From: Knoellia sp031844405
Lineage (GTDB): Bacteria; Actinomycetota; Actinomycetes; Actinomycetales; Dermatophilaceae
NCBI GenBank assembly: GCA_031844405.1
Contig: JAUZVC010000003.1
Coordinates: 682,001-746,000, forward strand
Reading direction: 5' to 3'
DNA: 64,000 nucleotides
The notes under the pieces were generated by a model. That model did not search any database. It was not told the DNA's origin and saw only the letters and a program-made list of their open reading frames with translations. Each line of letters opens with the position of its first letter. Within the stretch, counting starts at the first letter, position 1. Both the position numbers and the translations under genes were made by a program. Below are positions 29,511 to 37,712 of this stretch, in pieces.

Positions 29511-31091
29511 ATGAGAGCGAAGTCGATCGTCGGGGCCGTCGCCGTCGGGCTGGTCGGGGTGGCCGCCCGGGACCTCACCCAGAAGAAGCACTCGCTCAAG
29601 CGCAACTTCCCTGTCATCGCGCACGCCCGCTACTGGCTGGAGCGGATCGGCCCGGAGCTGCGGCAGTACATCATCACGAGCAACGACGCCGAGCGCCCGT
29701 TCTCGCGCGACCAGCGGTCGTGGGTCTATGCGAGCAGCAAGAAGGAGAACAACTACGTCGGGTTCGGCACCGACAACGACGTCGAGCACGCCGAGGGCTA
29801 CGTCATCGTCAAGCACCGCACCTTCGCGCCGACGGCCCCGTCGACGGCGGTCGCGCACGGGCACCACGACGACGACGTCGACCTGCCTGCGGCCAAGGTG
29901 CTGGGTGCGTCTCGCGGACGGACCCACGCCTTCCGACCCGCCTCCGTCGTCAACGTCTCGGCGATGAGCTTCGGCTCGCTCTCCGGCAACGCGATCGAGG
30001 CGATCAACCGCGGCGTCGCCCTCGCAGGCGCGCTGCACAACACGGGCGAGGGCGGACTGTCCGACCACCACCGGCAGGGCGGCGACCTCATCTTCCAGAT
30101 CGGCACCGCCTACTTCGGCTGCCGGGACGAGCAGGGCCGCTTCGACCTCGCCCGGCTCAAGGACCTCGTGGCGTCGGCGCCCGTCAAGGCGATCGAGGTC
30201 AAGCTGAGCCAAGGCGCCAAGCCCGGCCTCGGCGGCCTGCTCCCGGCCGCGAAGATCACCGAGGAGATCAGCCGCATCCGCGGCATCCCGATGGGCCAGG
30301 ACTGCGCGAGCCCGTCGCGCCACGCGGAGTTCGACGACGTCGACAGCATGCTCGACTGGGTCGAGCGGATCGCGCAGGAGACGGGGCTGCCCGTCGGCAT
30401 CAAGTCGGCGGTCGGCGAGATCGAGTTCTGGGAGGAGCTCGCCGAGCAGATGTCTGGGCGGTCGCGCGGGGTCGACTTCGTCACCGTCGACGGCGGTGAG
30501 GGTGGCACGGGTGCCGCACCGCTCGTCTTCACCGACACCGTCGCGCTCCCCTTCCGGGTGGGGTTCTCGCGGGTCTACTCGACCTTTGCGCGGGCCGGTC
30601 TCACCGACGACGTGACCTTCATCGGCAGCGGCAAGCTGGGCCTGCCCGACAACGCCTTGGTCGCCTTCGCGCTCGGGGCCGACATGCTCAACGTCGCGCG
30701 CGAGCCGATGTTCGCTTTGGGGTGCATCCAGGCGCAGAAGTGCCACACCGACCGGTGCCCGACCGGCGTTGCCACCCAGGACCCGTGGCTCGCGCACGGC
30801 CTCGACCCGACACTCAAGTCGGTGCGCGTGGCCAACTACCTCCAGACGCTGCGGCGCGACCTGCTCAAGGTCTCCGAGGCATGCGGGGTGCCGCACCCCG
30901 GGCTCATCGACGCGGACGCGGTCGAGATCCTTGACGGCCACCGGGTGGGCACGCCGCTGCGCGAGGTCTTCGGCTACGAGCCCGGCTGGGGCACCCTCGG
31001 TGCCGACCTTGCCCGTGAGATCACGCAGCTCATGTGGCCCGAGCGGGACGTCGACACCGAGGCGCCGGAGTCCGCCACGGCGACGACCTGA
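29511..31091 (+). CDS. FMN-binding glutamate synthase family protein
   Basis: 526 residues matching the central/FMN domain of the glutamate synthase large subunit without the glutaminase domain. Visible: an N-terminal hydrophobic segment (about 4-20), VSAMSFGSLSGNAIEAINRG, the FMN-site VDGGEGGTGAAPL, and a 3Fe-4S cysteine set C405, C411, C416 in CIQAQKCHTDRCPTG. Stand-alone proteins like this are widespread; their reaction is uncertain (archaeal-type glutamate synthase or another FMN oxidoreductase). ATG 29511. Confidence 0.9.
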   Translation: MRAKSIVGAVAVGLVGVAARDLTQKKHSLKRNFPVIAHARYWLERIGPELRQYIITSNDAERPFSRDQRSWVYASSKKENNYVGFGTDNDVEHAEGYVIVKHRTFAPTAPSTAVAHGHHDDDVDLPAAKVLGASRGRTHAFRPASVVNVSAMSFGSLSGNAIEAINRGVALAGALHNTGEGGLSDHHRQGGDLIFQIGTAYFGCRDEQGRFDLARLKDLVASAPVKAIEVKLSQGAKPGLGGLLPAAKITEEISRIRGIPMGQDCASPSRHAEFDDVDSMLDWVERIAQETGLPVGIKSAVGEIEFWEELAEQMSGRSRGVDFVTVDGGEGGTGAAPLVFTDTVALPFRVGFSRVYSTFARAGLTDDVTFIGSGKLGLPDNALVAFALGADMLNVAREPMFALGCIQAQKCHTDRCPTGVATQDPWLAHGLDPTLKSVRVANYLQTLRRDLLKVSEACGVPHPGLIDADAVEILDGHRVGTPLREVFGYEPGWGTLGADLAREITQLMWPERDVDTEAPESATATT

Positions 31092-31100
31092 CGCCCGCCG

Positions 31101-31496
31101 TCAGCCCAGCTTCTTGATGCGCGTGAGGGCGGGCGCGTTCGGACCCCACGAGGTGGCCTCGCCCCACGTCGCGACGACCTGGGCGGCGCCGGTGGATCCG
31201 CCGTGAACCCAGCCGGACTCGTAGCCGACCGCGCTGCCGTCGACCCTGAGGCCGAACTCCTCCTCGGCGATCGTCCCGAGGGTGTAGCCACCGCCGGTGC
31301 CCGTCGTCACCGACGTGAGCACGTCCTCGGTGTTGATCCGCACCGCGGATACGACGACGCCGGTGACTCCCTTGCTGGTGGAGGCGTCGACGACACGGGT
31401 CGTCGCAAGGACGATCGGCGGCTTCCTCCGGAGCCACGCCCAGATGCCCGCAGCGAGACCGCCGATGAGAACCGGCTTGAGGATCGTGGGAGCCAT
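31101..31496 (-). CDS. Hypothetical protein with N-terminal membrane anchor
   Basis: 131 residues. A hydrophobic N-terminus (PVLIGGLAAGIWAWL) is followed by KPPIVLATTRVVDASTSKGVTGVVV and SVTTGTGGGYTLG, which resembles a carboxypeptidase-regulatory/transthyretin-like beta-sandwich, then a Gly/Trp-rich tail. It may be a membrane-anchored extracytoplasmic domain. ATG 31496. It is convergent with the glutamate synthase-like gene with only a 9-nt gap. No function assigned. Confidence 0.65.
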   Translation of the reverse strand: MAPTILKPVLIGGLAAGIWAWLRRKPPIVLATTRVVDASTSKGVTGVVVSAVRINTEDVLTSVTTGTGGGYTLGTIAEEEFGLRVDGSAVGYESGWVHGGSTGAAQVVATWGEATSWGPNAPALTRIKKLG

Positions 31497-31548
31497 GGTC
31501 CACCCAACCACGCGCGGACCGAGGCCGGGGCCGATCGCGCATCTCGCC

Positions 31549-31953
31549 TCAGGCCCCAGGCTCGGGCGAGCCGCGCTCCTTGCGCACCTTGCCCGCGCGG
31601 TACTCGGCACGAGCCAACCGAACGGCATACCACGTGAACAGCCCTCCCATGACGACGAGAAAAAGCCCAGCCCACTGGGGACCGTGGCCTCGGGACATGG
31701 GGACGAGGAACATGCCCACGACCGACCCCAGCGTGATCAGTGCCATCGCGACGGCGAGGACGGCCATGCCCCACCAGGTTCGGACCTGCGGCTGGCCGCT
31801 CCCGGGGGTGAACCCGATCTCGTCCGCGGGGTAGCTGTGCAGAAGGCCATTCCTGGTCTTGCGAAGAACCCGCTTCTCCCCTCGTGCCACGGCCTCTTCG
31901 TGCGCGGCCGTCACCGCCTGATCCCGGCGCAACCGGTTCAGCTCGCCGCCCAC
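31549..31953 (-). CDS. Hypothetical membrane protein, two TM helices
   Basis: 134 residues. A charged N-terminal cytoplasmic region of about 60 residues is followed by two membrane helices (GMAVLAVAMALITLGSVVGM and WAGLFLVVMGGLFTWYAVRL) and a basic tail ending KVRKERGSPEPGA. GTG start at 31953 has GAGGAG about 7 nt upstream. Followed by the anchored hypothetical protein. Family not recognised. Confidence 0.6.
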   Translation of the reverse strand: MGGELNRLRRDQAVTAAHEEAVARGEKRVLRKTRNGLLHSYPADEIGFTPGSGQPQVRTWWGMAVLAVAMALITLGSVVGMFLVPMSRGHGPQWAGLFLVVMGGLFTWYAVRLARAEYRAGKVRKERGSPEPGA

Positions 31954-32361
31954 GTCATCGCTCCTCTGTCTCGGGAAGGGGTTGCACCTCGACGGCCCCG
32001 TCGCGGGGACTGTTCCGCCGCCCGCTCACGACCGTTGACGCGCGGGACCCCCGGAGTCGCGGCAGGATCTGCCCCAGATGCCGCCGCCCAGAGGGCGGTC
32101 GAGGCAAAAGGCACGATATCCCGGTGCTTCGCCGAGGATGCTGCCGGCGTTGGTCGCACGCGACGGCGCGGGATGAGCGGAACATTCGCTGGGCCAGCCT
32201 CCAGCGATCGAAATGATTGCGCGATGCACTATGCGCCACCGTCAGGCACCTCAGCGCCTCCAGTCCCACCGTCGGGGGAGGGCAGGTGCCGCTGCGCCGG
32301 GCTGTCACCGGCTTCGGCGTCCTGCTGCCGCACACTCGCGGAAGACGGCAGAGCTGACGAG
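31954..32361. other. Gene-free stretch (408 bp)
   Basis: No ORF here has recognisable protein character on either strand. It contains a short GATGAGCGGAAC run near 32172 that partly resembles the dispersed repeat found at 34.8 and 41.2 kb. It may hold the promoter of the membrane protein gene and the terminator of the aldolase gene, but I cannot place them. Confidence 0.5.
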
Positions 32362-33477
32362 TCAGTCGACGAAGACGCGCGCCAGCGTCTCCGCGGCCTC
32401 GTCGAGGTCCCACTCAGTCGTCGCCGGGCCCACGACCAGCTCGGTCCACGACCACCCAGGGACCTCGGAGCCGGACCACGGCGGCGAGAGGCGCACGCGC
32501 TCGCGCTCCATCGCCGCAACACGCCGCTCATTGAGGTCGTGCACCGCGCGCTCGACGTGGACGCGAAACGCGTTGGTGTGCGGCGGTTGCGGCGTGACGC
32601 GGATGCCACGCTCCTCCAGCCGCTGGGCCAGGAGGACCGCGCACTGGTGGTACTCGCTCATCCGCGGGAGCTCGCGGTCGAGGCCACGCAGCGCGGCGAC
32701 GGCATCGGGCATCAGGCTGAAGAGGGTGCCGCCCATCCGGGTACGCCAGCGCCGCGCCTGCGCGACGACATCCTCCGGCCCGGCCACCGCCGCCCCGGAC
32801 AGCCCACCCAGGCCCTTGTAGAACGACACGTACACGCTGTCGGCCAGCGCCGCGACCTCGGCCGGGGTGCGGCCCAGGTGCGGCGTCGACTCCCAGATCC
32901 GCGCCCCGTCCAGGTGTAGCGGGATGCCGCGGCCGCGGCACGCCTGCGAGAAGGCGACGAGCTCGTCCCAGGACGGGAGGAGGTAGCCGGCATCCCGCAG
33001 CGGCAGCTCGAGCAGGGCTGCGCCGACCCGGCCGCTGATCGCCGCCAGGTGCTCAACCTGTGGCACGGTCGGGCCGTCGGTGAGCAGAGCGAAGTCAAAG
33101 CCGTGAAGCAGGCGCGGGCCGTCGTCTTCGTGCTTAAGCAGGTGGGACAGCCCGGGGATCGCGATACGACGGCAGCCGGCCGCGTCGGACCACACCCGCA
33201 GGATCGACTGCTGGGCCATGACCCCGCTGGGAAACATCGCGGCGTCCGGCATCCCCAGCAGGTCGGCGACCCGCCGCTCGACTGCCGCCACCGGCCCGTG
33301 CTCGCCGTAGCGGTCCCAGACACCCGGCTCGTAGAGGGATGCCGCGACGACGGCAAGGTCGTGCAGCTCGGCTGCCGGCGTGGGTGCCAGGCGCCCAACG
33401 AGTGAGCGGGTGAGCGACGGCTCGGCGGCCCGGGCGCGCTCGGCAAGCGACGGGGTCGGTGTGTGCTGGGTGATCAT
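32362..33477 (-). CDS. Threonine aldolase family PLP-dependent enzyme
   Basis: 371 residues with the beta-eliminating-lyase fold of low-specificity threonine aldolases. The PLP aspartate is in LHLDGARIWES (Asp190) and the Schiff-base lysine in VSFYKGLGGLSGAA (Lys221). Expected reaction: cleavage of L-threonine or allo-threonine to glycine and acetaldehyde. ATG 33477 has GGAGG 9 nt upstream and is preferred over a start at 33507. Monocistronic, in the accessory segment. Confidence 0.88.
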   Translation of the reverse strand: MITQHTPTPSLAERARAAEPSLTRSLVGRLAPTPAAELHDLAVVAASLYEPGVWDRYGEHGPVAAVERRVADLLGMPDAAMFPSGVMAQQSILRVWSDAAGCRRIAIPGLSHLLKHEDDGPRLLHGFDFALLTDGPTVPQVEHLAAISGRVGAALLELPLRDAGYLLPSWDELVAFSQACRGRGIPLHLDGARIWESTPHLGRTPAEVAALADSVYVSFYKGLGGLSGAAVAGPEDVVAQARRWRTRMGGTLFSLMPDAVAALRGLDRELPRMSEYHQCAVLLAQRLEERGIRVTPQPPHTNAFRVHVERAVHDLNERRVAAMERERVRLSPPWSGSEVPGWSWTELVVGPATTEWDLDEAAETLARVFVD

Positions 33478-33742
33478 GCGCTCATCCTCCCCGGCGCGTC
33501 GACGCACCGGGTCGATGCCCGTTGGGGAACCTCACCTGCGCGTAGCGGCCGCAAGCAGATATCTCACGCCGCCGCACGTGCCGTCGTGCTTTCGCATCCC
33601 CCGGGCCTACAGATCGCTGCCGTGCAAGGCGCCGAGCGCACTGCCGCGCGTGCTCACCCACCGCGGTAAGAGCGGTCACGAGTTTGCTGACTCGAGTCCC
33701 ACATGCTGCGCGCCAGGATGATCCAGATTCATACTGATCGCC

Positions 33743-34117
33743 ATGAACTTGGTGACGCAGGTGTTTGCGATGGTCGCGTCGGCCTTTGGCGTGGTGGCGT
33801 TCGTTCTGGAGAGCTTCTTGTTCCACCGGCCAAGCGTGCAGACCTTTCTGCTCGGCAAGCCGGAACCGGCGGCCGGGGTGCGGCTCTGGGCTTTCAACCA
33901 GGGGTTCTACAACCTCTTCCTCGCAGCGGGTCCTGTTGCCGGGCTCATCGCGGACTACGCAGGACACGAAGACGTCGGCCGCGCGCTAGTGATCTATGGG
34001 TGCGCCTTCATGGCGGCATGCGGCGTCGTCTTGTTCATTTCGGACCGAAAGTTGTGGCGCGGCATGATCGGGCAGAGCGGCCCACCACTTATCGCGCTCA
34101 TTGCGGCGCTCGCCTAG
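33743..34117 (+). CDS. DUF1304 family membrane protein
   Basis: 124 residues with four predicted membrane helices (VFAMVASAFGVVAFVLESF, then GFYNLFLAAGPVAGLIA, then ALVIYGCAFMAACGVVLFI, then a C-terminal one). The FNQGFYNLFLA segment is characteristic of DUF1304. Function unknown. The ORF uses fewer GC-ending codons than backbone genes, in line with transfer. ATG 33743. Confidence 0.8.
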   Translation: MNLVTQVFAMVASAFGVVAFVLESFLFHRPSVQTFLLGKPEPAAGVRLWAFNQGFYNLFLAAGPVAGLIADYAGHEDVGRALVIYGCAFMAACGVVLFISDRKLWRGMIGQSGPPLIALIAALA

Positions 34118-34275
34118 CTTTCCCGGAGCCGCGGGGCAACCGGCTCCCGCAGCGCGGCGAGGGCGAAACCCGGCCCCAGTCCGCGAAGTTGGGACTCACG
34201 CCTCATGAGCAAGACCGCTCGCTCAGCGGCATGTCCGGACTTCTGGACGCGGCCCCCTGCGGACAACCCCACCGG

Positions 34276-34767
34276 TTAGCTCTTGCGGCGGCTCTTGAAC
34301 TTCGCCCAGCCAGCGGTCGCTGCTGCCAGCACGACTGCCGCCGCAGCTTGAGCTAGCACTTGCTTCATTTCGCTCGTTTGGCTCGACCCTTCGCCCTCAG
34401 TAGTTCCTGAAGGTGTCGAACGCGCCGCCTTTTGACCCTGAGAGGGCATAGCCACTCGTCCACCGCGAGGGACCTCGGGCGCGCCCTCCCAGTCGGTCTT
34501 CGCTTCAGCGATGATCTGACGGACATGGTCGTCCCGCTTGCGTTGAGCGGCGGCCGCAGCAGCCGCCTCCTGCGCACGCCTCGCGGCGGCAGCGGCATCG
34601 ATCCGCGCGTAATCCTCGTCCCGTTCCCGAGCCGCACGTACTCGAGCGTCCTCAACGCGGCGTTGCTCGCGCTGTTGGTCAAGTCGGCGCTGCTCCTCGC
34701 GCTGCTGCTGCCGTCGCTGATCCTCGCGCTGCTGCTGACGTCGCTGCTCCCCTGCATCCCACCCCAT
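34276..34767 (-). CDS. Gln/Arg-rich coiled-coil protein with C-terminal hydrophobic segment
   Basis: 163 residues. The first 80 are extremely charged with a near-exact repeat (QRRQQQREDQ / QRRQQQREEQ) and should form a single alpha helix or coiled coil. A Ser/Thr-rich linker leads to AQAAAAVVLAAATAGWA, a weak membrane or hydrophobic helix, and a basic end KFKSRRKS. ATG 34767 has a GGAAGGGGG stretch upstream. Not recognised; it resembles small tail-anchored coiled-coil proteins. Confidence 0.55.
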   Translation of the reverse strand: MGWDAGEQRRQQQREDQRRQQQREEQRRLDQQREQRRVEDARVRAARERDEDYARIDAAAAARRAQEAAAAAAAQRKRDDHVRQIIAEAKTDWEGAPEVPRGGRVAMPSQGQKAARSTPSGTTEGEGSSQTSEMKQVLAQAAAAVVLAAATAGWAKFKSRRKS

Positions 34768-34780
34768 GACGCCCCCTTCC

Positions 34781-35302
34781 CTATTCAGTGAATGTAGAGC
34801 GACTCACGGACAGGCTGCAATAGCCACCGTTGGCGCTCCCAACGCGGCATGAGCGGACGTCGACAGCAAGTTCACACTCAGGTCGCCAACCTTGCTGGTG
34901 ACCCCTTCGCGGCTTTCGCTGCCTGCCACCAGTCGAGACTGCGGGCGGGGTGTTACACCGGAGGACGGCAAAAGATAGCGGAGGTAACCACTGCGACCAC
35001 CGAGGGTCGGCTTCGTCAGCCGGCCTCCACCCGTCAATGTCCTCCCTGCTCATAGGAACCGCGGCTGGGATGAGAACCGGACCATCAGCCGCGTGGGGGC
35101 GAGCCCGCTCGAAGCCGTCGAGGATCGGCAGTCGCTCATCCGCGTACGCGTCCCCAGCCATAAACGTGTCGACGTTGTAAAAACAGGAGTACTGCAACCC
35201 CATGCCGTCGCCGAGCCGAGCCATCACCTTGTGATCGCGGTCGACGTGGGCGATGACCTGATCGTCGCTGCCGTCAGTCCCATTAAGCGCGGCCGCGAAC
35301 AA
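34781..35302 (-). CDS. Hypothetical protein, probably a decayed fragment
   Basis: 173 residues from a TTG at 35302. The first 110 look like a genuine globular protein (VIAHVDRDHKVMARLGDG, SCFYNVDTFMAGDAYADE, PMSREDIDGW), while the last 60 are low-quality and probably not native sequence. The reading frame upstream is open only back to a stop near 35360. It is therefore likely the middle of a larger gene damaged at both ends, though a GGGAG lies 11 nt before the TTG. No family recognised. Confidence 0.4.
   Translation of the reverse strand: MFAAALNGTDGSDDQVIAHVDRDHKVMARLGDGMGLQYSCFYNVDTFMAGDAYADERLPILDGFERARPHAADGPVLIPAAVPMSREDIDGWRPADEADPRWSQWLPPLSFAVLRCNTPPAVSTGGRQRKPRRGHQQGWRPECELAVDVRSCRVGSANGGYCSLSVSRSTFTE
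34843..34862 (+). repeat. Dispersed 20-bp repeat, copy 1
   Basis: CGCGGCATGAGCGGACGTCG here is identical to positions 41199-41218. It overlaps the C-terminal, doubtful part of the decayed minus-strand ORF, which supports that part being non-native. Confidence 0.6.
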
Positions 35303-35476
35303 CTCGACCCAGACTCCCGGGTCCCGAGGCCCAGGTACGCCATTCGCTGCTACGTGGCCCTAGACGTCTTGAGGAGGTCACCGACGGTAGCTGCGTGCGA
35401 CGACCACCATTCGTCGTCCCCGCACAGACGACGAGTGTCACCGCCCCTCAGGGAAGGGCAGGGACCTTCTCCTTGA

Positions 35477-35641
35477 TCAGGCCTCAGGTCCAATGGGGAC
35501 TTCAGGGGGTTGGGGTTGGAGGGTGCCGAAACGGCATACGCCGGCACGGGTCTTGGCGTGGTCGGTCGTCACCCGCCAGTGCTCGAGCCCGTGCTCGCGC
35601 AGCAGGGATCGCCCGAGGGCGAGTGCTGACGAGATCTCCAT
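35477..35641 (-). pseudogene. SprT-like metalloprotease, N-terminal remnant
   Basis: The minus-strand frame reads MEISSALALGRSLLREHGL then HWRVTTDHAKTRAGVCRFGT, which closely resembles the N-terminus of actinobacterial SprT-like proteins (helix followed by the W-RV-D-AK-RAG-CR motif). After about 40 matching residues the frame runs into unrelated sequence and stops; the HExxH zinc motif is absent. The rest of the gene is missing, so this is a deletion remnant at the edge of the ferredoxin reductase gene. Confidence 0.65.
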
Positions 35642-35728
35642 GCCGACGATGCTGCCAGCGACCACCGACAACGCCTCTCTCGCGACACGTCGACCAGTCC
35701 GCTTCGTTCGGTGGCCACCCATCGGACT

Positions 35729-37009
35729 TCACGACAGCGCTGGGCGCGCCTGTCGAGGCTCGGTCACAACCTCACCCAACGGCGTGCGCGGGTCGCCGAG
35801 CCGCGTCGCGCTCACCTTGGCTCGCGACCGGATCAACGCCTGGATGCCGTCCATCTGGTCCCACACGTTGACGGACATCCCGGCCGCGACTCGCCCCTCG
35901 CGCAGCCAGAACGCCGTGAAGGCCCCGGACCGCTCGTCACCCCGGACGACGAGCTCGGTCACATCACCCCGCCCCACGTGACCGGTGTACTCCAGACCGA
36001 GGTCGTACTGGTCGGAGTAGAAGTACGGAAGGCGGTCGTATGCCGTTCGCCCACCTGTGATCGTCGCGGCTGCAGTCTGCGGCTGGTTGAGTGCGTTGGC
36101 CCAGTGCTCGACATGGACTCGCCGCTCGAGCACGGGGTGCCAGGCATGGGCGATGTCTCCGACTGCCAGGACGCCCGGGTGCGAGGTGCGCAGGAACTCG
36201 TCGGTCTGCACCCCGCCGTCGAGGGCGAGCCCCATCGACCGGGCGAGCTCGGCGTTCGGCACGGCGCCGACACCGATGACGACGACGTCGGCTGGGACGA
36301 TGGTGCCGTCAGCCAGCCGGACGGCGGCGACCCGGCCGTCCTGACCACCGGTGAACCCCGTGACATCCACATGGGTCCGAACGTCGACCCCTCGCTCGCG
36401 GTGAGCGGCGACGAGCACGGACGCGAGCCGCTCCCCCAGAACGGTGCTCAGCGGCATACCTCCGGCTTCGAGGACGGTGACAGAGGCACCCAGGGTGACC
36501 GCAGCGGCGGCCACCTCGAGCCCGATCCACCCGCCCCCGATAAGGACCACGCGCGGACGCCTCGTGAGGGCCGCTCGCAGCCGGCGGCTGTCGTCGAGGG
36601 TGCGCAGGTGGTGGATTCCCGACAAGTCGGCACCTGGGACGTCGAGATGCCTCGGTGAGGACCCCGTGGCGAGCACGAGCACGTCGAAGGCGAACGTCCG
36701 GGCTCCGTGCTGGGAGGTCGTTGACAGGGTGCGGCCACCGACGTCGACCGCGTCCACGGTGCATCCGAGCCGCAGGTCGACCTCGTGCTCGGCATACCAG
36801 GACGGCGGGTGGACGAAGAGGTCGTCATCGGGCACGGCACCTTGGATGAGACCGGCCTTCGACAGGGGTGGCCTCTCGTAGGGGCGGTGCTCCTCGCGCC
36901 CGAGCAGGGTGATAGCGCGGTCGAAGCCTGCGGCGCGGAGGTGCTCGGCCGTCTTGGCGCCGGCGAGACCGGCTCCGACGATGACGACCGAGGATGGGGT
37001 GGGGGTCAT
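35729..37009 (-). CDS. FAD-dependent oxidoreductase, ferredoxin reductase type
   Basis: 426 residues of the rhodocoxin/putidaredoxin-reductase family. FAD-binding VVIVGAGLAGAKTAEHLR at the N-terminus, NAD-binding VVLIGGGWIGLEVAAAAV in the middle, ATG motif LATGSSPR, second FAD segment GVLAVGDIAHAWHP, and a C-terminal reductase domain. It would transfer electrons from NAD(P)H to a ferredoxin; no ferredoxin or P450 gene is adjacent. ATG 37009. About 70 nt after the folE stop on the same strand. Confidence 0.9.
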   Translation of the reverse strand: MTPTPSSVVIVGAGLAGAKTAEHLRAAGFDRAITLLGREEHRPYERPPLSKAGLIQGAVPDDDLFVHPPSWYAEHEVDLRLGCTVDAVDVGGRTLSTTSQHGARTFAFDVLVLATGSSPRHLDVPGADLSGIHHLRTLDDSRRLRAALTRRPRVVLIGGGWIGLEVAAAAVTLGASVTVLEAGGMPLSTVLGERLASVLVAAHRERGVDVRTHVDVTGFTGGQDGRVAAVRLADGTIVPADVVVIGVGAVPNAELARSMGLALDGGVQTDEFLRTSHPGVLAVGDIAHAWHPVLERRVHVEHWANALNQPQTAAATITGGRTAYDRLPYFYSDQYDLGLEYTGHVGRGDVTELVVRGDERSGAFTAFWLREGRVAAGMSVNVWDQMDGIQALIRSRAKVSATRLGDPRTPLGEVVTEPRQARPALS

Positions 37010-37079
37010 GGTGTCCTGCCTTCGGGTCGCGCGTGGGTGGGGGTGCCGAGGTGGCACACGGTCGAGGAGTTGGCGGAGG

Positions 37080-37712
37080 TCACCCGGCCGGTCGGGTGAG
37101 GGCGAGGAATTCGGCACGGGTGCGGTGGTCGTCGCGCAGCACGCCGAGCAGGCTCGAGGTCACGGTGCTCGTCCCCGGCGCCTGCACTCCGCGCAGGGTC
37201 ATGCACAGGTGCTCCGCCTCGATGACGACGCCGACTCCCACGGCTCCGAGCTGGTCCCGCAACCACGTCGACACCTGTGTGGTGAGCCGCTCCTGCACCT
37301 GTGGTCGGCGGGCGAAGTGCTCGACGACGCGAGCCAGCTTGGACAGGCCGAGGATCCGCTCCCCCGGCAGGTAGCCGACGTGGGCTATGCCGACGAACGG
37401 CAGCACGTGGTGCTCGCAGAGCGAGCGAACCGGGATGTTGCGCGCGACGATCAGCTCGTCGTAGCCACCGTCGTTGGGGAAGGTCGTCATCTCGAAAGGC
37501 CGCGGCCGCAGCATCTCCGCCAGGGCGAGAACCATCCGCTCGGGTGTCCTCGCCAGGGACTCCGAGCTCACGTCGACGCCCAAGGCGATCAGCAGGGTCG
37601 CCGCCGCTTCGGTCGCCGTCCCGACGTCCGGGTCGTCGACCACTTCCACCGCTGCCCAGGCGGGGCGGGCCACGGCCGGCTCGCTGCTGCGATGAGGGCG
37701 CGCGGGAGTCAT
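37080..37712 (-). CDS. folE: GTP cyclohydrolase I
   Basis: Converts GTP to dihydroneopterin triphosphate, the first step to folate and other pterins. 210 residues. Zinc ligands Cys99 and the following His in RSLCEHHVLPFVG and Cys170 in EAEHLCMTLRGV are present, and LGLSKLARVVEHFARRPQVQ is intact, so it should be active. ATG 37712 overlaps the patatin gene stop as ATGA. No folP, folB or folK is nearby, so this is probably a second, accessory copy (inference). Confidence 0.92.
   Translation of the reverse strand: MTPARPHRSSEPAVARPAWAAVEVVDDPDVGTATEAAATLLIALGVDVSSESLARTPERMVLALAEMLRPRPFEMTTFPNDGGYDELIVARNIPVRSLCEHHVLPFVGIAHVGYLPGERILGLSKLARVVEHFARRPQVQERLTTQVSTWLRDQLGAVGVGVVIEAEHLCMTLRGVQAPGTSTVTSSLLGVLRDDHRTRAEFLALTRPAG

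Noticed and set aside
31955..32413. 152-residue minus-strand frame in the gene-free stretch
   Set aside because: Cys/Arg-rich, no ribosome binding site, no recognisable fold, and it overlaps the aldolase 3' end.
35350..35547. Minus-strand ORF linking the SprT remnant to the decayed fragment
   Set aside because: Pro-rich and without motif; it may contain a few residues of old coding sequence (DEWWSSHAATVGDLLK) but cannot be supported as a gene.
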